Shown piece by piece: positions 8,060 to 16,304 of a stretch of DNA of 64,000 nucleotides. The stretch is taken from positions 1-64,000 of the forward strand of contig JAFSOV010000010.1 in NCBI GenBank assembly GCA_017443235.1, given 5' to 3'. The DNA is from Alphaproteobacteria bacterium (GTDB lineage: Bacteria; Pseudomonadota; Alphaproteobacteria; Rs-D84). Numbering within the stretch: position 1 is the stretch's first letter; each line of letters starts with the position of its first letter. Below the pieces are notes generated by a model. It worked only from the letters and a program-made list of their open reading frames with translations. It had not been told where the DNA came from and searched no databases. Both the position numbers and the translations under genes were made by a program.

Positions 8060-8992
8060 TTGATAGCAATACCAGCAAGATTACCAGATTATACAGAATG
8101 CCACCCAGTGTTGAAATGGGCCGGCGGCAAAGGGCAATTGTTGGAACAAATTGAACAAAAACTTCCTTTGAAATTAAAAATGGGCGGCATCAAACGGTAT
8201 ATAGAACCTTTCGTTGGTGGTGGTGCCGTATTCTTTGATATATGCAATAGATATCAAATCCAGGAAGCTTTTTTATTTGATATCAATCCAGAATTGGTGA
8301 TTCTTTACAATGTCATAAAACGCGATGTGGAAAGTTTGATTGTTGAATTGACCAAGATTCAGACCGAATACAGACATACAGATGATACAAAGGCGTATTA
8401 TTATGCCAGACGCGATGAATATAACGATTGTGATAAAAATGTTGATGCCAATGTATACCGCACAAGTTTTGTTCGCCGCGCTGCCCTAACGATATTCTTG
8501 AACCGGACATGCTTTAATGGTTTGTTCCGCGTAAACAGCAAAAACAAATTCAATGTGCCGATGGGCAAATATACGAACCCTCGTATTTTGGACGAAGAAA
8601 ACTTACGCAACGTATCCGAAGCTTTGCAAATTGCTACGATTATACAAGCAGACTTTGGTGCTACACCAGATTATGTAAAGGCCGACACATTCATTTATTA
8701 TGACCCCCCATATCGTCCAATTCGTGAAACATCATCTTTCAATTCGTATGCTGTTGGCGATTTTGATGATGCAGAACAGGAACGTTTGAAACAGGTCTTT
8801 GACAAGTGTCATCAAATGGGGGCTTTGCAGATGTTGAGCAATTCAGATCCAACCAATTATATTGATGACCCGTTCTTTGATAATTTGTACAAAGATTATA
8901 AAATTAACCGTATTTTGGCTAAACGTCTTATAAATTCCAAGGCAGATGGTCGTGATGCAATTCGTGAATTACTTATAACTAACTATGACTAA
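8060..8992 (+). CDS. dpnM: DpnM-like adenine-N6 DNA methyltransferase (D12 class)
   Basis: This enzyme should methylate adenine, probably in GATC, protecting DNA from the operon's endonuclease. Visible motifs are KWAGGKGQLLEQI, FVGGGAVFFDI (SAM binding) and YYDPPYRP (catalytic DPPY). At 310 residues it has normal length for the Dam/DpnM family. The start is TTG with AAAGGA six bases upstream; an out-of-frame ATG at 8053 is not used. The stop overlaps the next gene by eight bases, so the two methylases are coupled. GATC specificity is inferred from the dpnM-dpnA order. Confidence 0.85.
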   Translation: MIAIPARLPDYTECHPVLKWAGGKGQLLEQIEQKLPLKLKMGGIKRYIEPFVGGGAVFFDICNRYQIQEAFLFDINPELVILYNVIKRDVESLIVELTKIQTEYRHTDDTKAYYYARRDEYNDCDKNVDANVYRTSFVRRAALTIFLNRTCFNGLFRVNSKNKFNVPMGKYTNPRILDEENLRNVSEALQIATIIQADFGATPDYVKADTFIYYDPPYRPIRETSSFNSYAVGDFDDAEQERLKQVFDKCHQMGALQMLSNSDPTNYIDDPFFDNLYKDYKINRILAKRLINSKADGRDAIRELLITNYD

Positions 8993-9770
8993 GAAACAGT
9001 ATCGTCTTTATTGTGCAGATTGCCTTGAAAAGTTGCTTGAACTTCCGGAAAATACATTTGATATGATATTTGCAGATCCACCATACATGCTTTCTAATGG
9101 CGGTATCACATGCCAAAATGGCTGTGTTATATCTGTAAACAAAGGCGATTGGGATAAATCACATGGTCTGAGTGATGATTTTGAATTTCATAAAAAGTGG
9201 CTTTGTGCCTGTCATCGTGTTTTGAAACCCAATGGCACATTGTGGGTTAGTGGCACATATCACAGTATATATTCGTGCGGTTTTGCAATGCAATTACTTG
9301 GCTTTCATATTTTGAACGACATAACTTGGTTCAAACCGAATGCTAGTCCGAATATGTCTTGCCGATATTTTACTGCGAGTCATGAAACTTTGCTATGGGC
9401 GCGCAAAAACAAAAAGGCGAAGCACACATTTAATTACGAAGCTATGAAGAATGGCAACTTTCCAAAGGACTTTATTAAAAAGCCTGGTTGTCAAATGCGA
9501 AGTGTTTGGGCTATCGGAACCCCAACCAAAGAAGAAAAGAAATTTGGCAAACACCCGACTCAAAAACCAGTGGAATTGTTGGAACGCATTATTTTGGCTT
9601 CTACAAATCCAGGCGACTTGATTTTAGATCCGTTTATGGGTAGTGGAACGACGGGTGTTGCAGCATTAAAACATGGCCGTCTATTTGTGGGTATAGACCA
9701 AGAGCCACAATTTGTTGAACTGGCTGAAAAAAGGTTATATGATACATCTGAAAAAAAGGATAAAAAATGA
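8985..9770 (+). CDS. dpnA: DpnA-like adenine-N6 DNA methyltransferase
   Basis: The family includes DpnA of the DpnII system, which methylates GATC also in single-stranded DNA and so can protect incoming DNA. The sequence follows DpnA closely: FADPPYMLSNGGIT (catalytic DPPY), NKGDWDKS, ISPNMSCRYF-like PNMSCRYFTASHETLLWARK, KHPTQKPVELLERII and DPFMGSGTTGVAA (SAM-binding motif). The 261 residues are in the usual range. It overlaps dpnM and, by four bases (ATGA), the nuclease gene. Confidence 0.88.
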   Translation: MTKKQYRLYCADCLEKLLELPENTFDMIFADPPYMLSNGGITCQNGCVISVNKGDWDKSHGLSDDFEFHKKWLCACHRVLKPNGTLWVSGTYHSIYSCGFAMQLLGFHILNDITWFKPNASPNMSCRYFTASHETLLWARKNKKAKHTFNYEAMKNGNFPKDFIKKPGCQMRSVWAIGTPTKEEKKFGKHPTQKPVELLERIILASTNPGDLILDPFMGSGTTGVAALKHGRLFVGIDQEPQFVELAEKRLYDTSEKKDKK

Positions 9771-10309
9771 AAGCGAACGGAATTGGCGGAGCAAATACCA
9801 AAACAGGTTTAGTTTTTGAAGGTAAAACTGATTTGCGTACATTTTTATGTTCACAACCAGGGTACAATTGTGTTGATGATAAACGCGGTTGGGTGTCAGT
9901 GTTATATAAAGGCGAAGAAGTCGCATCAATATTCAAGAAATCTGCTTTATATAAATTTTTAGAATATCGTGGAATTGATTGGAAATCTATTTTATCTAAG
10001 AAATTATTACCGGATGATTCTATTTATGTTGTTATAAACAACACGTTTTTTGTTATTGAATGCAAGTTTCAACGTGTTGCCGGTTCTGTAGACGAAAAAT
10101 TGCAAACTTGTGATTTCAAGAAAAAACAATATAAAAAATTGTTGTCACAGTTGAACATGGAAGTTGAGTATATTTACCTGTTAAGCGACTGGTTCAAACA
10201 ACCCTGTTATCAAGATGTCTTAGATTATATCGTTTCGGTCGGCTGCTCATATTACTTTGAATATATCCCATTACAAAAATTTGGATTGCCAGTTCCGAAT
10301 AACGAATAA
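9767..10309 (+). CDS. PD-(D/E)XK type II restriction endonuclease
   Basis: Position directly after two methylases and a PD-(D/E)XK-like core support a restriction enzyme. The N-terminus has GIGGANTKTGLVFEGKTDL, a pattern seen in several restriction nucleases, and the core is DDSIYVVINNTFFVIECKFQ, with the ECK catalytic pair. EKLQTCDFKKKQY follows, another recurrent element. At 180 residues it is much shorter than DpnII/DpnB (about 290), so it is not a plain DpnB homologue even though the methylases are DpnII-like. The ATG has AAGGA and overlaps dpnA by four bases. Confidence 0.75.
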   Translation: MKANGIGGANTKTGLVFEGKTDLRTFLCSQPGYNCVDDKRGWVSVLYKGEEVASIFKKSALYKFLEYRGIDWKSILSKKLLPDDSIYVVINNTFFVIECKFQRVAGSVDEKLQTCDFKKKQYKKLLSQLNMEVEYIYLLSDWFKQPCYQDVLDYIVSVGCSYYFEYIPLQKFGLPVPNNE

Positions 10310-10333
10310 TTGTTAACAACGTTTGATAGGAAC

Positions 10334-11776
10334 ATGATGTCTGTAGAGCTGGACTATTGTAAAAATTATGAATGGATAGGCACTTTTTGGATGCCGAACA
10401 AACCAGACAAAGAATTTTCTGGTAAAGTGAGTTATTCACCAGAGAACGGTATTAAAATTTCAATATTTAATACTGACTCAAAACGTCCGACTAATAAATC
10501 TATACTCGTAATGCATGGCATAATTCGTTATGGTGAACAAACTATACCTATTACATTGTTAGAAGTATTTTTACAATGCTCAGGCATAACGATGAATATC
10601 GTTTTGTCAGAATTTGTTACTGGTTCAGTCCGAGCAGTTGTTTTTGGAAATTTGCTAGAAAATTTTGTAATAAGTGGTTTATATGTAGACTATGATGATA
10701 ATTTCTACCAATTTTTATCTACAAATAAAAACATTAGTTCTATGGTAAAATTTGCACAGATGCCGGTTGTAGTAGATAAAACACGAATATCGCTTGAAAT
10801 AGTGAACGCAACTGCTAACACTATTTACTCTGCTGACGACTTTGATGATGTAATTTGTTCTTTTTCAGCAAAATCTAATGCTATTATGAATTCATTTAAA
10901 AAGCATATACAACCCTTCTTAGATAAAAATAAATATAACTTATTAAAACGCCTCCACACGAATATCGCTATTCATATAAAATCTGGTTATAATAAATTCA
11001 AAAGTTATAGAATGCTTGAACATAAATTACGTTTATTTTTAGAAATTTTATTAGATTGTAAAATAAACATAAATTTTAGCTGGATTATTGTTGTAAAACA
11101 TGACAAAAATAATAAAATATATCACGAAGCATATCCTATGCTTTGTAGAGATTTTATTCCTTCTCTTGGGCATAAACATGGAAAGTTAGCGCATGATTTA
11201 ATGCCCATAACTATAAAAGATTTTTTGATAAACAAAGATAATAATTTATTAACAATATCTATCAATAAATGGTTGCATCTTTACGATGAACCTGGTTGGC
11301 ATAATTTGATTACAGGTGCAGAAGATATTTTACACGGAGGTCGCTCACTAATTAATCAAAAAGATTATGTAATGTTGATTTCTTATATTGAAACTTTGCA
11401 AAATTTACGTGGAAAATCCAAAAATGGTGATATTAATAGTTTTGTTTTAGAAAGTTTATCAACCCAGTGGAAAACAAAAATAAAATGCATGTTGAAGTAT
11501 TTGCAAAAACAAGATAAAAATCTGGGCAACGCTTTGTGTGAAATACGTAATGCAATAGTACATCCGAAAGCACGTAACAAAAACAATGGTAAATACTATG
11601 CAATAGCAAATCATGAATTAATATTACAAAACGTCTATGGTATATTAGCTGGTGCTTTTATAAAGGGGCTTATGATAGAGATATATCATATACCAGAGGA
11701 CAAAATTGATAAATATATAAATAATTTTATTCAAACGCGTTCTTCTTATAAACATGTGAAATATACAAAATGTTAG
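10334..11776 (+). CDS. ApeA-like abortive-infection HEPN protein
   Basis: The N-terminus (EWIGTFWMPNKPDKEFSG, then GIKISIF) matches the pattern of the ApeA N-terminal domain. The C-terminal region carries a HEPN ribonuclease motif, EIRNAIVHPK (R-x4-H). ApeA proteins block phage growth by cutting RNA after infection. The protein has 480 residues when started at 10334 (or 10337), which lie three and six bases after TAGGA; the TTG at 10310 overlaps the previous stop and lacks a ribosome site. Gene order with the restriction system makes this a defence module. Low sequence similarity to known ApeA is possible and untested. Confidence 0.68.
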   Translation: MMSVELDYCKNYEWIGTFWMPNKPDKEFSGKVSYSPENGIKISIFNTDSKRPTNKSILVMHGIIRYGEQTIPITLLEVFLQCSGITMNIVLSEFVTGSVRAVVFGNLLENFVISGLYVDYDDNFYQFLSTNKNISSMVKFAQMPVVVDKTRISLEIVNATANTIYSADDFDDVICSFSAKSNAIMNSFKKHIQPFLDKNKYNLLKRLHTNIAIHIKSGYNKFKSYRMLEHKLRLFLEILLDCKININFSWIIVVKHDKNNKIYHEAYPMLCRDFIPSLGHKHGKLAHDLMPITIKDFLINKDNNLLTISINKWLHLYDEPGWHNLITGAEDILHGGRSLINQKDYVMLISYIETLQNLRGKSKNGDINSFVLESLSTQWKTKIKCMLKYLQKQDKNLGNALCEIRNAIVHPKARNKNNGKYYAIANHELILQNVYGILAGAFIKGLMIEIYHIPEDKIDKYINNFIQTRSSYKHVKYTKC

Positions 11777-11796
11777 TTTTATTCTTTTATAATAAC

Positions 11797-11825
11797 TTGA
11801 TTTTTGTATTGTTTTAAGGTATGTT
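11797..11825 (+). promoter_or_regulatory. Promoter of the C4-like RNA locus
   Basis: TTGATT (11797-11802) and TATGTT (11820-11825) are separated by exactly 17 bases. Transcription would begin near 11832, immediately upstream of the structured RNA. Confidence 0.55.
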
Positions 11826-11831
11826 TTGAGT

Positions 11832-12045
11832 GAATCCAATGAGAGTTGGGTTCGGGGCTGTGGTAGCCCACTTCATTCGGTGCGAAAGCATCGTTAATAT
11901 GATGTTTCGGTGCTTTTTGCACCGTTATATCCCTGATTTATGGTCGGGGAGCTGTTGGTTATAAAATACGAGCAATCGGAAACCCGACAGAATCAATAAT
12001 GAAGTGATTACCAACTCCCCGGCCGCCAATTCTTAGTTGGCGGTC
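11832..12045 (+). ncRNA. Structured leader resembling C4/CI antisense immunity RNA
   Basis: Two arms, GAGTTGG (11843-11849) and CACTTCATT (11869-11877), flank a GGGCT/AGCCC hairpin. Both are exactly complementary to one downstream stretch, AATGAAGTG (11998-12006) and CCAACTC (12011-12017). This two-arm design is how P1 C4 and P4 CI RNAs silence their target leader. Two further hairpins follow (11878-11893, and the perfect CGGTGC/GCACCG at 11908-11924). The target can alternatively pair with 11942-11959, giving mutually exclusive structures. A CCGCCAA/TTGGCGG hairpin lies at 12023-12043, before the downstream gene. The complementarity is seen directly; the class assignment is inferred. Confidence 0.6.
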
Positions 12046-12066
12046 AACATTTATTCGGGGATTAAC

Positions 12067-12591
12067 ATGCAAAGGAATCCGTATATTTTACCTGTTAAAC
12101 GATATGGTAATGAACGCAATCCGAAGCTGGTAATTTTGCTATGTAATCCTGGTGATGACCCAATGAAATGTGAACGATTGCCTGATTACACAATGTATTT
12201 AGATGGCGAATATAAAGATGCAGGTTTATCTCTTGATGTTGGGTGCAGATATAACGATTGGTGGGATGATTTCTTTAATGTGTTTACGCAAGTAAATTTA
12301 AAACCATCTGATGTCTTGGTTTTAGAATATTATCCGTATCATACATGCGATATGTCTTTGATACCAAATTACAATCAATGGACAGATTATGCCAAGAATG
12401 CATTATCAGAAAACAAGAAATTATTAAGCAAATTTATGGCAAAAAATATACCTGTGTTTGGATATTACTATTCGCATTGGCTACGCGAAGTTCCAGAATT
12501 AAAAGAATATAAATTATTTTATAAAAGTCGTGCCAGATTCAAAAATCATAAAATTAAAGAACTGAATCAATTTTTACAAGAGGTGTTATAA
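12067..12591 (+). CDS. Hypothetical protein downstream of the C4-like RNA
   Basis: I do not recognise this 174-residue protein. It begins with NPYILPVKRYGNERNPKLVILLCNPGDDP; the NPG segment after a hydrophobic strand resembles the start of uracil-DNA-glycosylase-like alpha/beta folds, but no second glycosylase motif is clear. It is rich in Tyr and Trp. The ATG follows GGGGA by five bases; an in-frame TTG at 12037 falls inside the RNA hairpin. It is the first gene of a tight four-gene operon and the apparent target of the antisense locus. Confidence 0.6.
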   Translation: MQRNPYILPVKRYGNERNPKLVILLCNPGDDPMKCERLPDYTMYLDGEYKDAGLSLDVGCRYNDWWDDFFNVFTQVNLKPSDVLVLEYYPYHTCDMSLIPNYNQWTDYAKNALSENKKLLSKFMAKNIPVFGYYYSHWLREVPELKEYKLFYKSRARFKNHKIKELNQFLQEVL

Positions 12592-13005
12592 ATGAAAAAA
12601 CTGTTATTATGTTTAGTATTGTGCGGTTGCAATTTTGTTCCTGAACTTATAAGAAATCCCGCATGTGAAGAAACAAGAGATGTTAATTATACTGTATTCC
12701 AAGTAAGCAAACCCTATACATTGGTTGAAAGCGGTAATTTATATGCCATTGAAACAAAATCGTTAGAACAAAACATAGGCGAATTATATGACGACAAACG
12801 GTTTAGCACACGTGGTGCTTCTAGTATTAATTACAGCACAGAGCAGAAAAGAAATATGACATGTGCTGTATCAGATGGCACGTATACTTACACAACAGCA
12901 CTAGGGACAGAAAAGACAGTAAAAAAATTAAAGTTTATTCCGATGTGGATTTCTAACCCAGAATATGACAAAATACAAGATGAAAAAGCTAAAAAGATAG
13001 AATAA
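12592..13005 (+). CDS. Predicted lipoprotein of unknown function
   Basis: The 137-residue protein has a short signal sequence ending in a lipobox-like LVLCGC, so Cys acylation is likely (Cys12 or Cys14). The rest is a small hydrophilic domain with no motif I recognise. It starts on the base after the previous stop, with AGAGG upstream, so it is probably translationally coupled. An envelope protein inside a cargo operon could act in phage exclusion, but that is conjecture. Confidence 0.65.
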   Translation: MKKLLLCLVLCGCNFVPELIRNPACEETRDVNYTVFQVSKPYTLVESGNLYAIETKSLEQNIGELYDDKRFSTRGASSINYSTEQKRNMTCAVSDGTYTYTTALGTEKTVKKLKFIPMWISNPEYDKIQDEKAKKIE

Positions 13006-13017
13006 ACAGGGGTCAAT

Positions 13018-13707
13018 ATGACAGACATTGTTTGTACAATAAAGAAAGCATTTAATAATTTAATAGGCACCAGATTCTTTGTGTCCGAAGCGGATTTTCA
13101 ACATACCCTTGCAATAGAACTGGAAAAAGCCTTCATTAATAATCCGAATATTAGAATATTATTAGAATTTCCAATTAAATGTGGAAATCGTAAAGTACAT
13201 GTTGATATTATGGTATGTGAGGGCTGCAATTTATACCCGATAGAGCTAAAATATAAAACATGCTCAATATCGTTGGATAAGCCTTATGAAAACACAAAAA
13301 TAAAAATTAAAGATTTGTTGAAAAAACAGGGGGCACAAGATTTAGGCGGATACGATTTCTGGAAAGATATTCATAGAATAGAAACACTGATAAAAGAAGG
13401 AAGTGCGATTTCTGGAGTTTGTATATTTTTAACAAACGATCCTTATTATAAGGAAGGAAAATATAAAAATGGTACTCAGGCATCAAATTTCAGGATAGGA
13501 ACAGGATATATGAGTAAAGGTAAAAGAAGTTGGCGACGAAATAACAAAAGCATAACACCTTCGTATATAACAAAACATCCAGAATTCAAGATTTATAATG
13601 ATTATGATTTTCAGTGGAATGAAGATTTTTATCAAATTAAACCAGAAATAAAAAATGGGCAATTTATGTCACTATTTGTGGAGATACCATCAAAAAATAA
13701 GGATTAG
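13018..13707 (+). CDS. PD-(D/E)XK nuclease-like protein
   Basis: In this 229-residue protein a strand-rich core reads RKVHVDIMVCEGCNLYPIELKYKT, which fits D-x(n)-E-x-K of PD-(D/E)XK nucleases. The N-terminus (SEADFQHTLAIELEKAF) looks like the helix that often precedes such a core, and the C-terminal half is basic (GKRSWRRNNKS). I cannot assign a family. There is no neighbouring cognate methylase, so a stand-alone defence nuclease or a repair nuclease are both possible. The ribosome site is AGGGG. The ADP-ribosylglycohydrolase gene begins three bases after its stop. Confidence 0.6.
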   Translation: MTDIVCTIKKAFNNLIGTRFFVSEADFQHTLAIELEKAFINNPNIRILLEFPIKCGNRKVHVDIMVCEGCNLYPIELKYKTCSISLDKPYENTKIKIKDLLKKQGAQDLGGYDFWKDIHRIETLIKEGSAISGVCIFLTNDPYYKEGKYKNGTQASNFRIGTGYMSKGKRSWRRNNKSITPSYITKHPEFKIYNDYDFQWNEDFYQIKPEIKNGQFMSLFVEIPSKNKD

Positions 13708-13710
13708 AAT

Positions 13711-14499
13711 ATGCTTTGGGGTGCGATAATTGGTGATATTGTTGGTTCGATTTATGAGTTTTCGAACATAAAAACAAAGAAGTTCCCGTTCTTTCCTATG
13801 AATGGTTATATTACAGATGATTCTTGCATGACTATTGCCGTTGCCGATGCGTTGATGAAATGGAAACATGATGGTGGCGACTTGCAACAACTAACAATTC
13901 AATCCATGAGACAAATTGGTTTTAAACATCCCAACATGGGATATGGGTTTGGTTTTGCAAAATGGCTTTTTAATAAAGAATCTGAACCATATAACAGTTG
14001 GGGTAACGGTGCAGCTATGCGTATATCTGCGGTCGGTTGGGTTGGAAACAGCATCACAGAAGTAAAACGTTTGTCCTATATGGTGACATCGGTGAGTCAC
14101 GATCATATAGAAGGTATCAAAGGTGCCGAAGCAACGGCGGTTGCAATATTTATGGCACGCACAGGAAAGTCCAAAGAAGAAATTGCAAAATACATTACCG
14201 ACAATTATTACGATTGGTGTTCGTCTGTGGCTGAATTACAAGCAAATTATAGTTGGGATGGTTCGTGTCAGGGAACTGTGCCACCGGCTTTGCAATGTTT
14301 CTTGGAATCTGAAAGTTTTGAAGACGCGATACGTAACGCGATTTCTATTGGTGGCGATTCTGACACAATAGGTGCAATTACTGGGGCGGTTGCGGGGGCT
14401 TACTATAGCATTCCAAAAGAAATGATAGAAACCGCCCGCAAATACATCCCTGATGATTTGTTAGTAATTATAGACAAGTTTGAAAAAGGCGATTATTAA
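13711..14499 (+). CDS. ADP-ribosylglycohydrolase family protein
   Basis: Members remove ADP-ribose from proteins or nucleic acids using a binuclear Mg centre. The DraG-type motifs are present: GAIIGDIVGSIYEF at the start, YITDDSCMTIAVADAL (metal-binding TDDS), SVSHDH, and the C-terminal ISIGGDSDTIGAITGAVAGA with the metal-binding D-x-D-T. It is complete at 262 residues. In an island it could reverse a phage or toxin ADP-ribosylation, or serve as an immunity-like partner; no ADP-ribosyltransferase is visible nearby. The stop overlaps the convergent terminase gene by four bases. Confidence 0.88.
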   Translation: MLWGAIIGDIVGSIYEFSNIKTKKFPFFPMNGYITDDSCMTIAVADALMKWKHDGGDLQQLTIQSMRQIGFKHPNMGYGFGFAKWLFNKESEPYNSWGNGAAMRISAVGWVGNSITEVKRLSYMVTSVSHDHIEGIKGAEATAVAIFMARTGKSKEEIAKYITDNYYDWCSSVAELQANYSWDGSCQGTVPPALQCFLESESFEDAIRNAISIGGDSDTIGAITGAVAGAYYSIPKEMIETARKYIPDDLLVIIDKFEKGDY

Positions 14500-15943
14500 T
14501 CGAGCAAACTTTGTCCATAAGATATTGCCTGTGTAAGTGCATCGACTTGGTCTTTATATTTACAACCAGGAAAATTTAAAAGCTCTGATTTAAAATCGCT
14601 CCACCAATCTGTTTCAAATTGTGGAAACAGAATATCACCATTTTCAATATATGCACTGACTCCGCCAAGACGAAAAATTTTATCAGATTGGGGTTTTATG
14701 GGTTCTATATTAAAATTAAGTCCATGACTATCTGTTTCATGATTCAGTATTTGAATAAGTTGCTCACCACTAGATTGGTCTTCAATAAGAAGCGTAGTTT
14801 GTCCTCCGGCTCTACCATCGTATTTTATGGTATTGTACAGATCTATGACTTGCCTGATTAAATCTGGTATTTCCCATTTTCCGCGAACCACCTGAATCAA
14901 ATAATACTTAGGCTTGCCATTATAAATACTCATCAATACAACACATGCAGCAGAATACGCGTTATTTAAACCTGTTTTCGCTGCAGTATCCCAACTTATA
15001 AAAACCCTAAATTGATGCTCGTTTTTGAAACAGTCATAACTTGGATAATAATGCAACCATGATTCTTTGACCAAGCCACCTTCTACTGGTACGGGTTCTT
15101 GTTGATACTGTCCAGAAAAAGCGAATGACCCAAGTTTATTTTTTATTTCATTCATAACTTGTTCGTTTTCACGCGATGGATGCAGTAAATCACACATTTT
15201 CGTTCAACTATACTGGTTTTACCTGTTATGTGACTGATTATTTCCCATCGCTCATCATGTGTAGCGATTGCCTGTAATTTTACACGCTTAAATTGACCGA
15301 ATTCCAATAAAAATCCAGTCAAATCATTTTGATGTAACCGTTGCATTATCACAAGAATTCGTCCAGTTGCTTTATCATTCAATCGAGAATATACAGTGGT
15401 TCCAAACCAATCGTTTACTTTTTCACGTTGAACATCTGACAAAGCATCATTTGGTTTTAGTGGATCATCAATAATAATCCATTCTGCACCACGACCTGTT
15501 ATTGTTCCGCCAACAGATGTTGCAAAACGTCCGCCACCCAATGTGGTAGTAAAATCATTTATGCTACGTCGTGTCTGTTGTAATTTTGTTCGTGGAAATA
15601 TCTCTTGATACCAATCAGACATCATTATATTTCGACAATCATTAGCAAGCTTGCTTGCCAATTCATCTGAGTAACTAACACACATTACATTAGCTTTTGG
15701 ATTGTGTCCCAAAATAAATGCAGGCAATGCCACCGAACATATAATGGACTTCATATGTCGTGGAGGAACATTTAATATCAGATTTCTATTTTTGCCATCA
15801 ATCATTTCATTGATTTCATTGCAAATTACGCTGATATGCCAATTGTCGTTATATTCGTTCATACCAGAGCATTCGTTAAAACATTTGATTACGAAAGATT
15901 TAAAATCTTTGCGTAATATCGATTTAATTACTTTGTTCATCAT
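14496..15943 (-). pseudogene. terL: Phage terminase large subunit, frameshifted
   Basis: TerL packages DNA into capsids. The first part (15943 to about 15190) holds the ATPase half: NVPPRHMKS as the Walker A-like loop, TSVGGTITGRGAEWIIIDDPLKP as Walker B, then a coupling motif (IMQRLHQNDLTG). The second part (about 15197 to 14496) holds the nuclease half: FISWDTAAKTG, LIEDQSSGEQL and DQVDALTQAI. The two reading frames meet at an AAAA run near 15190, where a -1 shift rejoins them. This is a one-base deletion, a sequencing error or a slippage site. All catalytic motifs of both halves are intact. No portal or capsid genes follow. Confidence 0.8.
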
Positions 15944-16304
15944 ATTGGTTATCCTTTAAAAATTGTTCAATTATGGCAGCATCATCTGTTGTTAACATTT
16001 CATGTGTGTTACGAATTGCTTCTTTGCGTTCATCTACTGCTAACATATGTGGCAACAAAGTCTGAATAGATTTATTGTTGCCTTTCATTGCAGATTGAAC
16101 AGCTTGCAACAATATGATTGTTCGCCTGTCCAATTTTATGTTTCGACCGTCTTGCACCAATTGAACACGTTTGCTTAAAATATCATCCAAAATTTTGTAT
16201 ACATTTTTAGCACCTTTTGGACGTCCGTTGGGGTTACCAGATTGTCCCTTTTTAAACCTGTGTTCAATCGGTGGCATTGGATGCCCAACAAAATTCTTAG
16301 TCAT
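15924..16304 (-). CDS. DUF5681 protein, possible small terminase-like partner
   Basis: The 126-residue protein has the DUF5681 signature near its start, FKKGQSGNPNGRPKGAKN, followed by helices. This family regularly lies directly upstream of TerL in alphaproteobacterial prophages and is thought to be DNA-binding, probably acting in packaging. It overlaps the methyltransferase gene upstream by eight bases and TerL downstream by 20 bases. GGAGG lies five bases before the ATG. Confidence 0.8.
   Translation of the reverse strand: MTKNFVGHPMPPIEHRFKKGQSGNPNGRPKGAKNVYKILDDILSKRVQLVQDGRNIKLDRRTIILLQAVQSAMKGNNKSIQTLLPHMLAVDERKEAIRNTHEMLTTDDAAIIEQFLKDNQYDEQSN

Noticed and set aside
11777-12066. Group II intron or riboswitch as explanation for the structured RNA
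   Set aside because: No domain V, no reverse transcriptase and no known aptamer core; the two-arm complementarity fits a C4-type RNA better.
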